NCBI GenBank assembly: GCA_964516845.1
Contig: CAZEXP010000022.1
Location: forward strand, 1 to 36,185
DNA: 36,185 nucleotides
Direction: 5' to 3'
Origin: JAPEKQ01 sp964516845
GTDB taxonomy: Bacteria; Joyebacterota; Joyebacteria; Joyebacterales; Joyebacteraceae
In this document: positions 7,338 through 15,305 of the stretch, one piece after another
Layout of the letters: each line of letters starts with the position of its first letter
Numbering within the stretch: position 1 is the stretch's first letter
Notes under the pieces: model-generated
Seen by the model: only the letters and a program-made list of their open reading frames with translations
Databases searched by the model: none
What the model was told of the DNA's origin: nothing
Program-made: the position numbers and the translations under genes

Positions 7338-8364
7338 CGGACATCAGAGCCGGACGTGCCGGGCGATCGGGGCTCTCCTGCTGTGGGTGACCATGGTGAT
7401 CTTTGCGACCGCATGTGCCCGAGAACCTGATGCGACTGCCCGGAACACTGAGCCGTCGCCGGACCAGGTCGCTTCGCACTTCTGCGAGCTGTTTCACGCG
7501 GAGGATCTCAATGGACTGATCGCGGCCTTCGCAAGCGAGGACTACACACTCGACGCGCTGCGCCGCTTCCGGTCACGGGTCGCCGCTGAGCTCGGCGCTC
7601 CGGAGTGTGTCCTGAACGAGCGGGTCGTCGTCGGCATGTCCGACCGCCCCATCTACTACTTCGAACGATGCGAGCGGTTCACCAGGATCGAGCAGCCGAT
7701 CCGGACGACCATGGTGTTCGACTCCGATGGCCGCATCCAGCAGTTCTCGATCCAGGCGATGCCTCCGGAGGCCAAGACCGCTTTCGCCGACTACAGGACG
7801 AAGACGGCGCTGCGGCTGCCGTTCGACGGAGCGTGGTACGTGGCGGACGGGGGGCGAAGCATCAATCTCAATGCGCATGCGAGCGCTTCAGATCAGCGGT
7901 TCGCGTACGACTTCTGCATTCAGCAGGACAGGTCCAACTACAGGAATCGCGGCGAGCGGAACGAGGACTACTACTGCTTCGATGAGCCCATCCTCGCTCC
8001 GGGCGCTGGTGTGGTCACCCACGTGGTCGACACCGAGGAGGATGGCCCTCCCGCGACCGTCGGGCACGGTGCGGGAAACATGGTCGTCATCGACCACGAG
8101 AACGGCGAGTTCTCGTTTCTCTGCCATTTGAGACAGGGCTCGATCGTCGTCAGCGAGGGCGAGCAGGTCGAGAGTGGACAGCACGTCGGACGCTGCGGCA
8201 ACAGCGGGCACTCAACCGGTCCGCACCTCCACTACCATCTGCAGGACTCACCCATGCTACACGATGGCCACGGTCTGCCCGCGCAGTTCATCTCCTACTC
8301 GGCCGATGGAGAGCCCGTCGAGCACGGAGAGCCGATGTGGGACCAGCGTGTCGTGAACCGGTGA
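7327..8364 (+). CDS. M23-family peptidase, probable lipoprotein
   Basis: The ATG at 7327 has GGAGG 9 nt upstream and starts inside the end of the FAH gene; the frame is open further up without a better start. 345 residues: a hydrophobic leader (15-29) ending FATAC, a plausible but imperfect lipobox with Cys30; an alpha/beta domain at about 45-150 that resembles the small import-like domains found in front of M23 modules; then the peptidase domain. Its landmarks are a His/Asp region at 184-195 (HASASD...FAYDF), DEPILAPGAGVV (219-230), VVIDHENGEFSFLCHL, GQHVGRCGNSG and the zinc motif HLHYHL at 300-305. M23 enzymes cleave peptidoglycan cross-bridges or act as septation factors. Gly-Gly endopeptidase activity cannot be assumed. 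Confidence 0.88.
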   Translation: MCRDGHQSRTCRAIGALLLWVTMVIFATACAREPDATARNTEPSPDQVASHFCELFHAEDLNGLIAAFASEDYTLDALRRFRSRVAAELGAPECVLNERVVVGMSDRPIYYFERCERFTRIEQPIRTTMVFDSDGRIQQFSIQAMPPEAKTAFADYRTKTALRLPFDGAWYVADGGRSINLNAHASASDQRFAYDFCIQQDRSNYRNRGERNEDYYCFDEPILAPGAGVVTHVVDTEEDGPPATVGHGAGNMVVIDHENGEFSFLCHLRQGSIVVSEGEQVESGQHVGRCGNSGHSTGPHLHYHLQDSPMLHDGHGLPAQFISYSADGEPVEHGEPMWDQRVVNR

Positions 8365-8511
8365 GGACGAGTCCCACCTGAAGCGGCAGCCTCAAGTACC
8401 ATTCACCTTCAGCCTGACAATCTACAGGGCATTCCGGAAGCGCTCACAGGCGGTGGGCATCTGCCCCACGCTGTCGCACGGCCCCGAGAGAGTCCGAGCG
8501 CAGGATTTCGC

Positions 8512-8540
8512 TTGACCCTACACTAGTAGTAGCATATACT
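8512..8540 (+). promoter_or_regulatory. sigma70-type promoter of the TrmB-like operon
   Basis: TTGACC (8512-8517), exact 17-bp spacer, TATACT (8535-8540), each one base from consensus. The predicted start site is about 8547. The -10 box lies inside the inverted repeat at 8519-8552. Confidence 0.8.
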
Positions 8541-8552
8541 ACTACTAGTGTA
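8519..8552. promoter_or_regulatory. Probable operator: perfect 14-bp inverted repeat over the -10 box
   Basis: Arms 8519-8532 (TACACTAGTAGTAG) and 8539-8552 (CTACTACTAGTGTA) are exact reverse complements around the spacer CATATA. The dyad covers the spacer, -10 box and start site of the promoter. A repressor bound here would block polymerase. The nearest candidate binder is the product of the next gene, which would make it autoregulated (inference). Confidence 0.75.
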
Positions 8553-8618
8553 TCGCCCAATTGAGATTGACTGAATTTGTCCTCAGTTTCTGCCATGGGG
8601 AAGGATGCGAGCGCCAGC

Positions 8619-9491
8619 ATGAGCCACGACTACGATCCCGGCCCTCTCCAGGCTCTCGGGTTCACCGAGACCGAAGCTCTGATCTACGGCTACCTCGTCG
8701 AGAACTCGCCCGCGACGGGGTATCGGATCAGCCATGCCATCGGGAAGCAGCCGGCCAACACCTACAAGGCTCTCAGCTCCCTTGAGAACAAGGGTGCGAT
8801 CATCATCGAGTCGGGAGAGAGCAGCCTCTGTCAGGCAGTGCCCCCCGAGGAACTGCTCGACAATCTGGAGAAGCAGTTCCACCTGCATCGCCTCGAGGCC
8901 AAGCGTGAGCTGCAGGCCCTCCCCGCCCCCTCCGTCTACGGCGGCATCTTCCATCTGAAGAGCGTCGAGCAGGTCATCGAGCGCGCCAGTGCCATGGTGC
9001 GCGAGGCGAGCGCGATCATCCTCTGCGACCTGTCCCCGGGCCCCTGCGCACTGCTGGCCGACGCCCTGCGTGAGGCGGCGGCTTCGGGTGTGCTGGTCGC
9101 GTGCCACGTCTACGCCGATGAGGGGATAGAGGGCGTGCACACGCTGAACATGACCGATCGTGACCTCGTCTCGATCAACTGGCCGGGGCAGCAGGTCAGC
9201 GTCGTTGTCGACAGCCTGGAGCACGTGCTGGGACTCCTCTCGATGGACATGGAGTCCGTGCACGAGGCCGTGTGGAGCAGCAGCAACTTCCTGTCGTGCA
9301 TGCAGCACAACCACCTCTTGGCCGACCTCCTCGCCATCGGTCCCCGGTCCAGATACAAGGGGCCGGCGGACGATGTCGCCGAGGTCGTGGACAGCATCAC
9401 CCTGACGCGGTTCCGCCCGCCGGGACTCCGGATGCTCATCGAGCAGTATGGTGCCGGGCGCGAGTGGAACCCGGGAGATGACACACCCTAG
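8619..9491 (+). CDS. TrmB-like transcriptional regulator (winged helix plus PLD-like sensor domain)
   Basis: The N-terminal domain is a TrmB-type winged helix: QALGFTETEALIYGYLVENS, then YRISHAIG, then the recognition helix ANTYKALSSLENKG and a wing (AIIIES). A linker coiled coil (about 75-100) leads to a C-terminal alpha/beta domain of the kind in TrmB proteins (FHLKSVEQVIERA, a predicted beta strand IILCDLSP, and so on), about 290 residues in total. TrmB relatives sense sugars or other small ligands and repress or activate nearby genes. I chose ATG 8619, which has GGGGAAGGA about 13 nt upstream; ATG 8595 and TTG 8577 are in frame and possible. It lies right behind its own operator and 43 bp before a small membrane protein gene. 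Confidence 0.8.
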   Translation: MSHDYDPGPLQALGFTETEALIYGYLVENSPATGYRISHAIGKQPANTYKALSSLENKGAIIIESGESSLCQAVPPEELLDNLEKQFHLHRLEAKRELQALPAPSVYGGIFHLKSVEQVIERASAMVREASAIILCDLSPGPCALLADALREAAASGVLVACHVYADEGIEGVHTLNMTDRDLVSINWPGQQVSVVVDSLEHVLGLLSMDMESVHEAVWSSSNFLSCMQHNHLLADLLAIGPRSRYKGPADDVAEVVDSITLTRFRPPGLRMLIEQYGAGREWNPGDDTP

Positions 9492-9534
9492 GGTCGCGGG
9501 CAGCGACCCGGATCGAAAGGAAGGAAGGAAAGCC

Positions 9535-9759
9535 ATGAAGCAGCCCAGTCTGATCCTAGGCATCCTCGTCATCGTCAACGCCTGCCTCTGGGGCTTCACG
9601 ATCCTCATGGTCTCCCACAAGCTGAGCGGAACCGGCATGTATCAGGAGATCCAGCACATACTGGGCGCCGGGGCGGGGATGTCGATCGTGATCGTAGGCG
9701 GCGGCATGGCCGGCATGATGGGGTCGTTGAAGAAGGAACGCGAACAGAACGAGAAGTGA
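9535..9759 (+). CDS. Small two-helix membrane protein, unknown function
   Basis: 74 residues from the ATG at 9535, preceded by GGAAGGAAGGAAAG, a strong ribosome binding site. There are two hydrophobic segments (about residues 6-24, and 44-64 which is Gly- and Met-rich: GAGAGMSIVIVGGGMAGMMG) and a charged tail KKEREQNEK. I recognise no family. It shares the operon with the TrmB-like regulator, so it is probably what the regulator controls: perhaps a membrane sensor partner, transport accessory or stress peptide. The Gly-rich second helix suggests tight helix packing or oligomerisation. Confidence 0.7.
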   Translation: MKQPSLILGILVIVNACLWGFTILMVSHKLSGTGMYQEIQHILGAGAGMSIVIVGGGMAGMMGSLKKEREQNEK

Positions 9760-9771
9760 CGTCGTTGTGCA

Positions 9772-9801
9772 GATGGCGCGCAGGGACTCCCGCGCGCCAT
9801 C
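9772..9801. terminator. Bidirectional terminator between convergent genes
   Basis: A 10-bp stem GATGGCGCGC paired with GCGCGCCATC, extended by GGG/CCC inside, followed by GATTCTCGCC on the plus strand. It lies 13 nt after the small membrane protein stop and 29 nt beyond the lyase stop at 9830. Confidence 0.7.
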
Positions 9802-9829
9802 GATTCTCGCCAATCTGTCGGCTCGCCCG

Positions 9830-11401
9830 CTACGCGCACCAGTGCTTCCGGACCGCGGCCACCTTCCGTGACGTCGACCTGAGCTGGACCGGACCAACCG
9901 CCCTCTCGACCGCGGCCAGGAGTTCCCAGCTCGCGATGAGGTCTGCGATCTTCTTGATGTCCGGCGCGACGACGCGGTCCTGCAGGTAGGTCGGCACGAC
10001 GCTGCGAACCTGCTTGTGCGCGACGGCCGTTCCCTTCCCCGGCTTGCCCTCCAGAAGATCGAACGCCTGCGCGGCGCACATCATCTCGATGGCGACGACG
10101 TTGAGCACGTTGCTCATGATCTCCTTGAGCTTCCGCGCTGCGATCGGCCCCATCGAGACCGTGTCCTCCTGATCGGCCGCCATCGAGAAATTATCTACGA
10201 CCGCCGGATGCGAGAACACTTTGTTCTCCGAGCAGAGCGCGGTCGCGGTGTAGTGCGCGAGCATGTAGCCGGAGTTCAGGCCCTCGCTCTTGACGAGGAA
10301 CGCGGGGAGCCCGCCGTTGAGATGCGGGTTGACGAGCCGGTTGATGTGCCGCTCCGAGAGACTACCGATCTCGCTCATCGCGATCCCGAGGAAGTCGAGC
10401 GGCATCGCGATCGGCTGACCGTGGAAATTGCCGCAGGAGAGCTGCTCACCCTCGTCCGGGAAGAAGAGCGGATTATCCGTCACCGAGTTCATCTCGATCT
10501 CGATCTGGCTCCGCGTGTAGTTCAGCGTGTCGATCGAAGGGCTGTAGACCTGCGGGATGCACCGGATGCTGTAGGCGTCCTGAACCTTCCCCGAGCCGCG
10601 CTTGATGAACCCACTACTCTTCAGAAGCTTGCGCATGTTGTCGGCCACGGCGTTCTGCCCGTTGAACGGGCGAAGCTCGTGAATTCTGGAATCGAACGGG
10701 GTCATCGGGGTCCGGAGCGCGTCCGCCGACATCGCGCTCGCGATGATGGCCGTCTTCATGAGCCGCTCGCCGTCGTAGACGCGGAGCGCGCCGCAGGCCG
10801 TGAAGAACTGCGACCCGTTGATGAGCGCAAGCCCCTCCTTGAACGAGAGCGTCACCGGCGTCACGCCGGCGCGGCGCATGGCGGTCTTGCCTTTCATCAG
10901 ACGGCCCTCGTAGTACGCCTCCCCCTCACCCATCACGACCAGCGCGATGTGCGCGAGCGAGCAGAGATCACCGCTGGTGCCGACCGAACCCTTCTCGGGC
11001 ACTGCGGGGGACACACCCTTGTTGAGCATGCTGATGATCGTCTCGAGCAGTTCGATCCGAACGGCCGAGTAGCCGCGCGCGAGGACGTTGGCGCGGAGAA
11101 GCATCGCCGCGCGAACCTCGTCCACCTTGAAGTGCTCGCCGACGCCGGCCGCGTGGCTCCTCACGATCCGTCTCTGGAGTTCCTCGCCGTGCTCGGGTGA
11201 GACCGTCACACGCGCCAGCTCCCCGATCCCCGTCGTTACGCCATAGATGAGCTGTCCGCTCTCCCTGAGCTCGGTGGCGACCTTCCTGCACCGTATGACG
11301 GCCTTCCGCGCCGCGGGCGCCAACGACACCTTCGCTCCCTCGCGCGCGACCGCGTGGACCTGCTCGATGGTCAGACTCGCTCCGTCCAGTACGACCTTCA
11401 T
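9830..11401 (-). CDS. MIO-type aromatic amino acid lyase/aminomutase (histidine ammonia-lyase family) with a Thr-Ser-Gly cofactor triad
   Basis: 523 residues from ATG 11401 (GGAGG 5 nt upstream; an ATG 33 bp earlier is less likely). The superfamily forms the MIO electrophile from three residues and removes or shifts the alpha-amino group of His, Phe or Tyr. The motif GSVGTSGDLCSLAH gives Thr142-Ser143-Gly144 where histidine lyases have Ala-Ser-Gly. Numbering otherwise matches bacterial HutH: Tyr53 in YGVTTGIG, His83 in SHAAG, NPLFF near 310, and QEDTVSMG (Glu412), where HutH has QEDHVSMG and a Glu that contacts imidazole. No hutU, hutI or hutG lies nearby. It could be a histidine lyase, a tyrosine or phenylalanine lyase, or an aminomutase. 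Divergent from the LarA gene. Confidence 0.85.
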   Translation of the reverse strand: MKVVLDGASLTIEQVHAVAREGAKVSLAPAARKAVIRCRKVATELRESGQLIYGVTTGIGELARVTVSPEHGEELQRRIVRSHAAGVGEHFKVDEVRAAMLLRANVLARGYSAVRIELLETIISMLNKGVSPAVPEKGSVGTSGDLCSLAHIALVVMGEGEAYYEGRLMKGKTAMRRAGVTPVTLSFKEGLALINGSQFFTACGALRVYDGERLMKTAIIASAMSADALRTPMTPFDSRIHELRPFNGQNAVADNMRKLLKSSGFIKRGSGKVQDAYSIRCIPQVYSPSIDTLNYTRSQIEIEMNSVTDNPLFFPDEGEQLSCGNFHGQPIAMPLDFLGIAMSEIGSLSERHINRLVNPHLNGGLPAFLVKSEGLNSGYMLAHYTATALCSENKVFSHPAVVDNFSMAADQEDTVSMGPIAARKLKEIMSNVLNVVAIEMMCAAQAFDLLEGKPGKGTAVAHKQVRSVVPTYLQDRVVAPDIKKIADLIASWELLAAVERAVGPVQLRSTSRKVAAVRKHWCA

Positions 11402-11574
11402 TGCCGCCTCCACATTGAGTGTCTCGGTCCCCATTCGGGGGTTCCCCTCCGGGATGCCTCCGCGCCCGTCTCGCGGGCTATTCCTCTTCGGCGCGCAGCG
11501 CGCCGGTGCTATGCTGTCACAGCACCGTGCAAGGTGCGGACTCTTCTCGTCACATCCCTGCCAGGAGCGACGCG

Positions 11575-12819
11575 ATGCTCGTCGAGATCCCCTACGCTGG
11601 TGAGGTCATCAAGATCGAGATCCCCGACGAGCGTCTCGCCGGCGTCTTCCAGCCGAACGATGTCTCGCTGCCTGCGCCCTCGACCGCCATAGCGGCCGCG
11701 CTTACGACACCCATCGGCGCACGCGACCTTTCGCAGTTCCTCGCGGGCGCGTCCCGACTCGTCATCATCGTCAACGACCGAACCCGCACGACGCCAACGG
11801 CCGCCATCCTCCGCGAGATCGAGCCGATGCTCGCCGGACTCGACATCACGATCATCGTCGCGACCGGCACGCACCGCGTTCCGACCGACGAGGAGAAGCT
11901 TGAGATCCTCGGCGGACTCGCCGGAAAGTTCGGGCCTCGGCTCGTCGTCCACGACTGCCGCGACGAGAGTGGTCTTACGTACGTCGGAACCACGCCGCGC
12001 GGCACACCGGTCCGCGTCAGCCGGCTCGTCCGCGAGGCGGAACGCGTGCTCATCATTGGATCCGTCGAACCCCACTACTTCGCGGGATGGACCGGCGGTC
12101 GGAAGTCCATTCTGCCCGGCGTCTGCGCCTACGACACGGTGGTTGCGAACCACTCGCACTCGATGTCGCCGGCGTCGCTGCCGACCGCTCTCGAGGGCAA
12201 CCCGGTCCACGACGACATGATGGACGCGGCGGAACTCGTCGTCGACGAGCGCTTCTACTCCATCCAGGCGGTTCTCGATCGCAAGGACCGCATCTACGCG
12301 GTCACCGCGGGCGAACTCGACGCGTCGTTCCGCGCCGCCGTGGGTCACGCCGAGAAACTGTTCGTCGTCGAGACGGGACCTCGCACCGGACTCGTCATCG
12401 CCGTCGCGTCACCGCCCCTGGACATCAACCTCTACCAGGCCCACAAGGCCATCGAGCACGCGAAGCTCGCGGTCGCCGATGGCGGGGTGCTCCTGCTCGT
12501 CGCCGCGTGCCGGGAAGGCATCGGCGAGGAGAACTTCGTCAATACGCTCACCGCAGCGCCCACACCGGCAGACGCGCTCAAGGCAACCGAGGGCCCGTAT
12601 CGGTTCGGGCTTCACAAGGTCGCCAAGGTCGTCGAGGCGGTCACCCGCTGCCGCGTCTGGGCGATGACCGGTCTTCCCGACGACGTCATCGAAGGCGTTT
12701 TCTTCCGCCCCGTCCACGACCTCCAGGCCGCAGTCGACGAAGCCCTCGCCGCCGATCCGGCAACGAGGGCCGTCGTTCTTCCATCCGCCAGCATCACGGT
12801 CCCGCGAGCAACCGACTAG
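11575..12819 (+). CDS. LarA-family nickel-dependent racemase/epimerase
   Basis: 414 residues from ATG 11575, with AGGAG 7 nt upstream. LarA of lactobacilli carries a nickel-pincer nucleotide and swaps the configuration of 2-hydroxyacids by hydride transfer. All key residues are present with matching spacing: His100 in VATGTHR, His167 in VEPHYFAGW, Lys177 in GGRKSILPG (cofactor attachment) and His193 in ANHSHSM (nickel ligand or catalysis). LarA relatives act on lactate, malate, phenyllactate and other hydroxyacids, so the substrate is open. The cofactor-making genes larB, larC and larE are not in the window. A nickel-type permease and a carboxylate symporter lie just downstream on the other strand, which fits uptake of metal and substrate. 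It ends 13 bp from the convergent symporter gene. Confidence 0.88.
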   Translation: MLVEIPYAGEVIKIEIPDERLAGVFQPNDVSLPAPSTAIAAALTTPIGARDLSQFLAGASRLVIIVNDRTRTTPTAAILREIEPMLAGLDITIIVATGTHRVPTDEEKLEILGGLAGKFGPRLVVHDCRDESGLTYVGTTPRGTPVRVSRLVREAERVLIIGSVEPHYFAGWTGGRKSILPGVCAYDTVVANHSHSMSPASLPTALEGNPVHDDMMDAAELVVDERFYSIQAVLDRKDRIYAVTAGELDASFRAAVGHAEKLFVVETGPRTGLVIAVASPPLDINLYQAHKAIEHAKLAVADGGVLLLVAACREGIGEENFVNTLTAAPTPADALKATEGPYRFGLHKVAKVVEAVTRCRVWAMTGLPDDVIEGVFFRPVHDLQAAVDEALAADPATRAVVLPSASITVPRATD

Positions 12820-12832
12820 CACCCGGCCACAC

Positions 12833-14296
12833 TCAGACCGGGAACATCCCGAAGACCTTCCCGCTCAGCAGATAGACCGTGAGCGCCATGACCACGAGTC
12901 CTATCAGATGCAGCCAGAATCCGGTTCGCATCATGTCTGAGATCCCGAGCTTGCCGGAGGCGTAGACGATGGCGTTCGGCGGCGTCGAGATCGGCAGCAT
13001 GAAGACGTTCGAGCATGCCAGCGTCGCGGGAATCGCGAGCAGGAACGGCGAGACGTTGATCGCGGTCGCGACCGCGATCAGAAGCGGGATCATCATGTTC
13101 GCCACGGCGGTGTTCGACGCCACTTCGCTCACGAATGACGCGATGACGGTGACGATCATGATGAGAATGAACGGGTGGAGCGATGACGAGAGCGGAAGAG
13201 ATTCCGCGATCCACTGCGCTGCGCCCGACTCGAAGAGACCCCGACCGAGCGCGAGCCCGCCGCCGAACAGATAGAGAATACCGAAGCTGATCGCGCGCGT
13301 GTCGGCCCACACCAGCGGGAACTCCCATTTCTTCACGCTCGTCGGCACGACGAAGAGCAGGAGCGCGCAGAACATCGCGATAAGCGCATCGTCGAACCGC
13401 GACTGAAGCAGCGGCACGACCGGATGCGGAATGATATTCCAGAACGGTCGCGTCAACCAGAGCGTCGCCACCAGCACGAAGGCCCCGATCGTGTACTTGC
13501 CGCCGAGATCGAGCGAACCGAGGAGCTTGCGCTCCTCCCTGATGGTGTCCGCGCTGTCGATCGTCAGCGCCTTCGGCTTGTGGACGACCCAGAGGAACCA
13601 CCACGTCAGCGGGAGCATGATGAGGGCGTACGGGAGTCCCACCTTGAGCCAGTCGAAGAAGCTGATCTCGTGACCCAGAAGCTGCTGCGAGAAACCGGCG
13701 AGAAGCACGTTGGGCGGTGTGCCGACGAGCGTCGCGACGCCGCCGATGGTCGAGGCGTACGCGATGCCGAGAAGCAGCACGGTCCCGTACCGCGACTCCG
13801 CCTTGAGCTTCGAGTTCGTGAGGATGGCCAAACCGATAGGGAGCATCATCGCGGTCGTCGCCGTGTTCGAGATGAACGCGGAGAGGAACGCGGTCAGACC
13901 CATGAAATAGAGCACGAGCAGCTTCGAACTCGAGCCCACGCGTCCGAGGATGGCGAGCGCCAGCCTCCGGTCGACGCCCCACTTCATCATCGCGCGAGCG
14001 ATGAGAAATCCGCCGAGAAACAGAAAGATCAGACGGTTCGCATACGGCGAGAGGGCGTCCTGGAGAGGGAGGATTCCCAGAAGTGGAAGGAGCACGGCCG
14101 GCAGCAGCGCGGTCGCGTAGATCGAGATCGCCTCGGTCCCCCACCAGATAGCGCAGAGCGCAAGCACGCCGAGCATCCGCTGGATCATCGGCCCGAGGCC
14201 GAGCGGAACGAGAACGAAGAAAAGGAAGACCAGGATGCCGGCTGCAAACCCGGCCTTGTGTTTCACAAGCGTCGCGCTGTCGCTCGTGCCCGCCAT
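12833..14296 (-). CDS. DASS/SLC13-family sodium:di- or tricarboxylate symporter
   Basis: 487 residues, about 12 hydrophobic segments, the size typical for bacterial DASS transporters such as VcINDY. Two SNT motifs that line the sodium and carboxylate sites are visible: SNTATTAMMLP at about 133 and ASNTAVANMMIP in the C-terminal half, the hallmark of the internal repeat. GGAGGG lies 9 nt before the ATG. The likely role is import of C4 dicarboxylates, citrate or related anions with sodium across the inner membrane. The stop faces the larA stop. It lies about 84 bp downstream of the permease gene on the same strand and may be co-transcribed. Sulfate or phosphate as substrate is less likely. Confidence 0.88.
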   Translation of the reverse strand: MAGTSDSATLVKHKAGFAAGILVFLFFVLVPLGLGPMIQRMLGVLALCAIWWGTEAISIYATALLPAVLLPLLGILPLQDALSPYANRLIFLFLGGFLIARAMMKWGVDRRLALAILGRVGSSSKLLVLYFMGLTAFLSAFISNTATTAMMLPIGLAILTNSKLKAESRYGTVLLLGIAYASTIGGVATLVGTPPNVLLAGFSQQLLGHEISFFDWLKVGLPYALIMLPLTWWFLWVVHKPKALTIDSADTIREERKLLGSLDLGGKYTIGAFVLVATLWLTRPFWNIIPHPVVPLLQSRFDDALIAMFCALLLFVVPTSVKKWEFPLVWADTRAISFGILYLFGGGLALGRGLFESGAAQWIAESLPLSSSLHPFILIMIVTVIASFVSEVASNTAVANMMIPLLIAVATAINVSPFLLAIPATLACSNVFMLPISTPPNAIVYASGKLGISDMMRTGFWLHLIGLVVMALTVYLLSGKVFGMFPV

Positions 14297-14380
14297 GACT
14301 GCATTCCCTCCGGTTGTCGCGCCCGTCGCGCCGCGCAGGTTTGTGATTGCCGTGCCGCGCGCCCGATGCTCACATGCGCC

Positions 14381-15172
14381 CTAGAGTCCCAGGAACGTGA
14401 TCGCGCCGCCGCACGCCATCACGACAAGCCCAGCCGCCGCGTGCGAAAAGCGTCCCATGCGCCCGAAGGCCGCCGTCAGCCGGTCGCTCCGCGCCGCCGT
14501 CACCAGCCCGTATCGCACACCCATGACGATCGTGAGCATCGTCCCGACCGTCGCCACCAGGAACACGGCTGCCACGATCACGACATGCAGCATGTTCCCC
14601 TTCGCCGCGGGGAACATGACGAGCGGGATGAGCGGCTCGCACGGCCCGAATACGAAGATGAGAAACAGCACCCACGGCGTCATACTGCGTCGCTCGGCCT
14701 CGTGCACGTGGGCGTGACCCCCGCCGTGACTGTGGACGTGGCTGTGCTCGACGCCGCCGTCGTGCGCGTGCTCGTGGACGTGCGGGCGGTTCCTCAGCGC
14801 GCGCCAGAGACCCCAGACGAAGTACGTGAACCCGAAGATGATGAGAAGCCACGCCGCGATGTCGCCGCGGAACGACTCGAACGCCTCGAGCTTGAAGAGC
14901 GCGACGCCGAGCGTGATGCCGACGAGCCCGAGCACGACCGAACTCAGGACGTGGCCGAGACCGCAAAGCGTCGTGACGAGCGCCGTCCTTGCCGCACTCC
15001 ATCCCCGAGCTCGGGAGAGCACGACGAACGGAAGGTAGTGGTCCGGCCCGAGGGCCGTATGAACGAAACCGAGTGTTGCTGCCGTCGCGGCCAGCGCAGG
15101 AAGACTGCCCAAGCTCACCCCCGTCTCGAAACTTCGCACAGTTGCACCGCCCGAAGCGGACGGTGCACACAC
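14381..15172 (-). CDS. Nickel/cobalt-type permease with His-rich loop (NiCoT/UreH/RcnA-like)
   Basis: About 263 residues, six predicted helices. The first helix holds HTALGPDHYLPF, the H-x5-DH type metal motif of nickel/cobalt permeases; the second has CGLGHVLSS. A cytoplasmic-type loop between helices 3 and 4 (about 128-158) contains a dozen histidines (VHEHAHDGG, HSHVHSHGGGHAHVHE), typical for nickel or cobalt handling. GPCEPLIPLVMFPA follows. Starts are GTG only: 15172, or more likely one at about 15139 or 15118. Direction of transport is not certain (RcnA exports, NiCoT imports). Next to a nickel-dependent LarA, import is the simpler reading. A short AT-rich stretch at 15173-15205 upstream (CTATT repeated at 11-bp spacing) may hold its promoter. 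Confidence 0.75.
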   Translation of the reverse strand: MCAPSASGGATVRSFETGVSLGSLPALAATAATLGFVHTALGPDHYLPFVVLSRARGWSAARTALVTTLCGLGHVLSSVVLGLVGITLGVALFKLEAFESFRGDIAAWLLIIFGFTYFVWGLWRALRNRPHVHEHAHDGGVEHSHVHSHGGGHAHVHEAERRSMTPWVLFLIFVFGPCEPLIPLVMFPAAKGNMLHVVIVAAVFLVATVGTMLTIVMGVRYGLVTAARSDRLTAAFGRMGRFSHAAAGLVVMACGGAITFLGL

Positions 15173-15305
15173 ATATTATGAATGAATAGTCACTAAATAG
15201 CCAGTTCTTCTGTTCATCGACGCCCTCTCACGACCATCGGGCACCGTAGCACAGGCGCCATTCTAGCCCCCCGGCCACAGGGCCGCAAGCCGTGAGCACA
15301 CATGG

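Noticed and set aside
8365..8511. Possible terminator or tRNA between the M23 and TrmB-like genes
   Set aside because: Only a weak GTGGG/CCCAC pairing near 8453-8468; no cloverleaf or U-tract. No tRNA was found elsewhere either.
8519..8552. CRISPR-like or microsatellite TAG repeat
   Set aside because: It is a single perfect dyad centred on CATATA with a promoter superimposed; there are no spacers or further copies.
9830..11401. Histidine utilisation (hut) operon
   Set aside because: No hutU, hutI, hutG or hutC nearby; the lyase is a lone gene with an atypical MIO triad.
14370..15170. Alternative minus-strand frame of 266 codons over the permease
   Set aside because: Arg-rich and lacking hydrophobic segments; the frame ending at 14381 has helices, the HxxxxGPDH-type motif and a His-rich loop.
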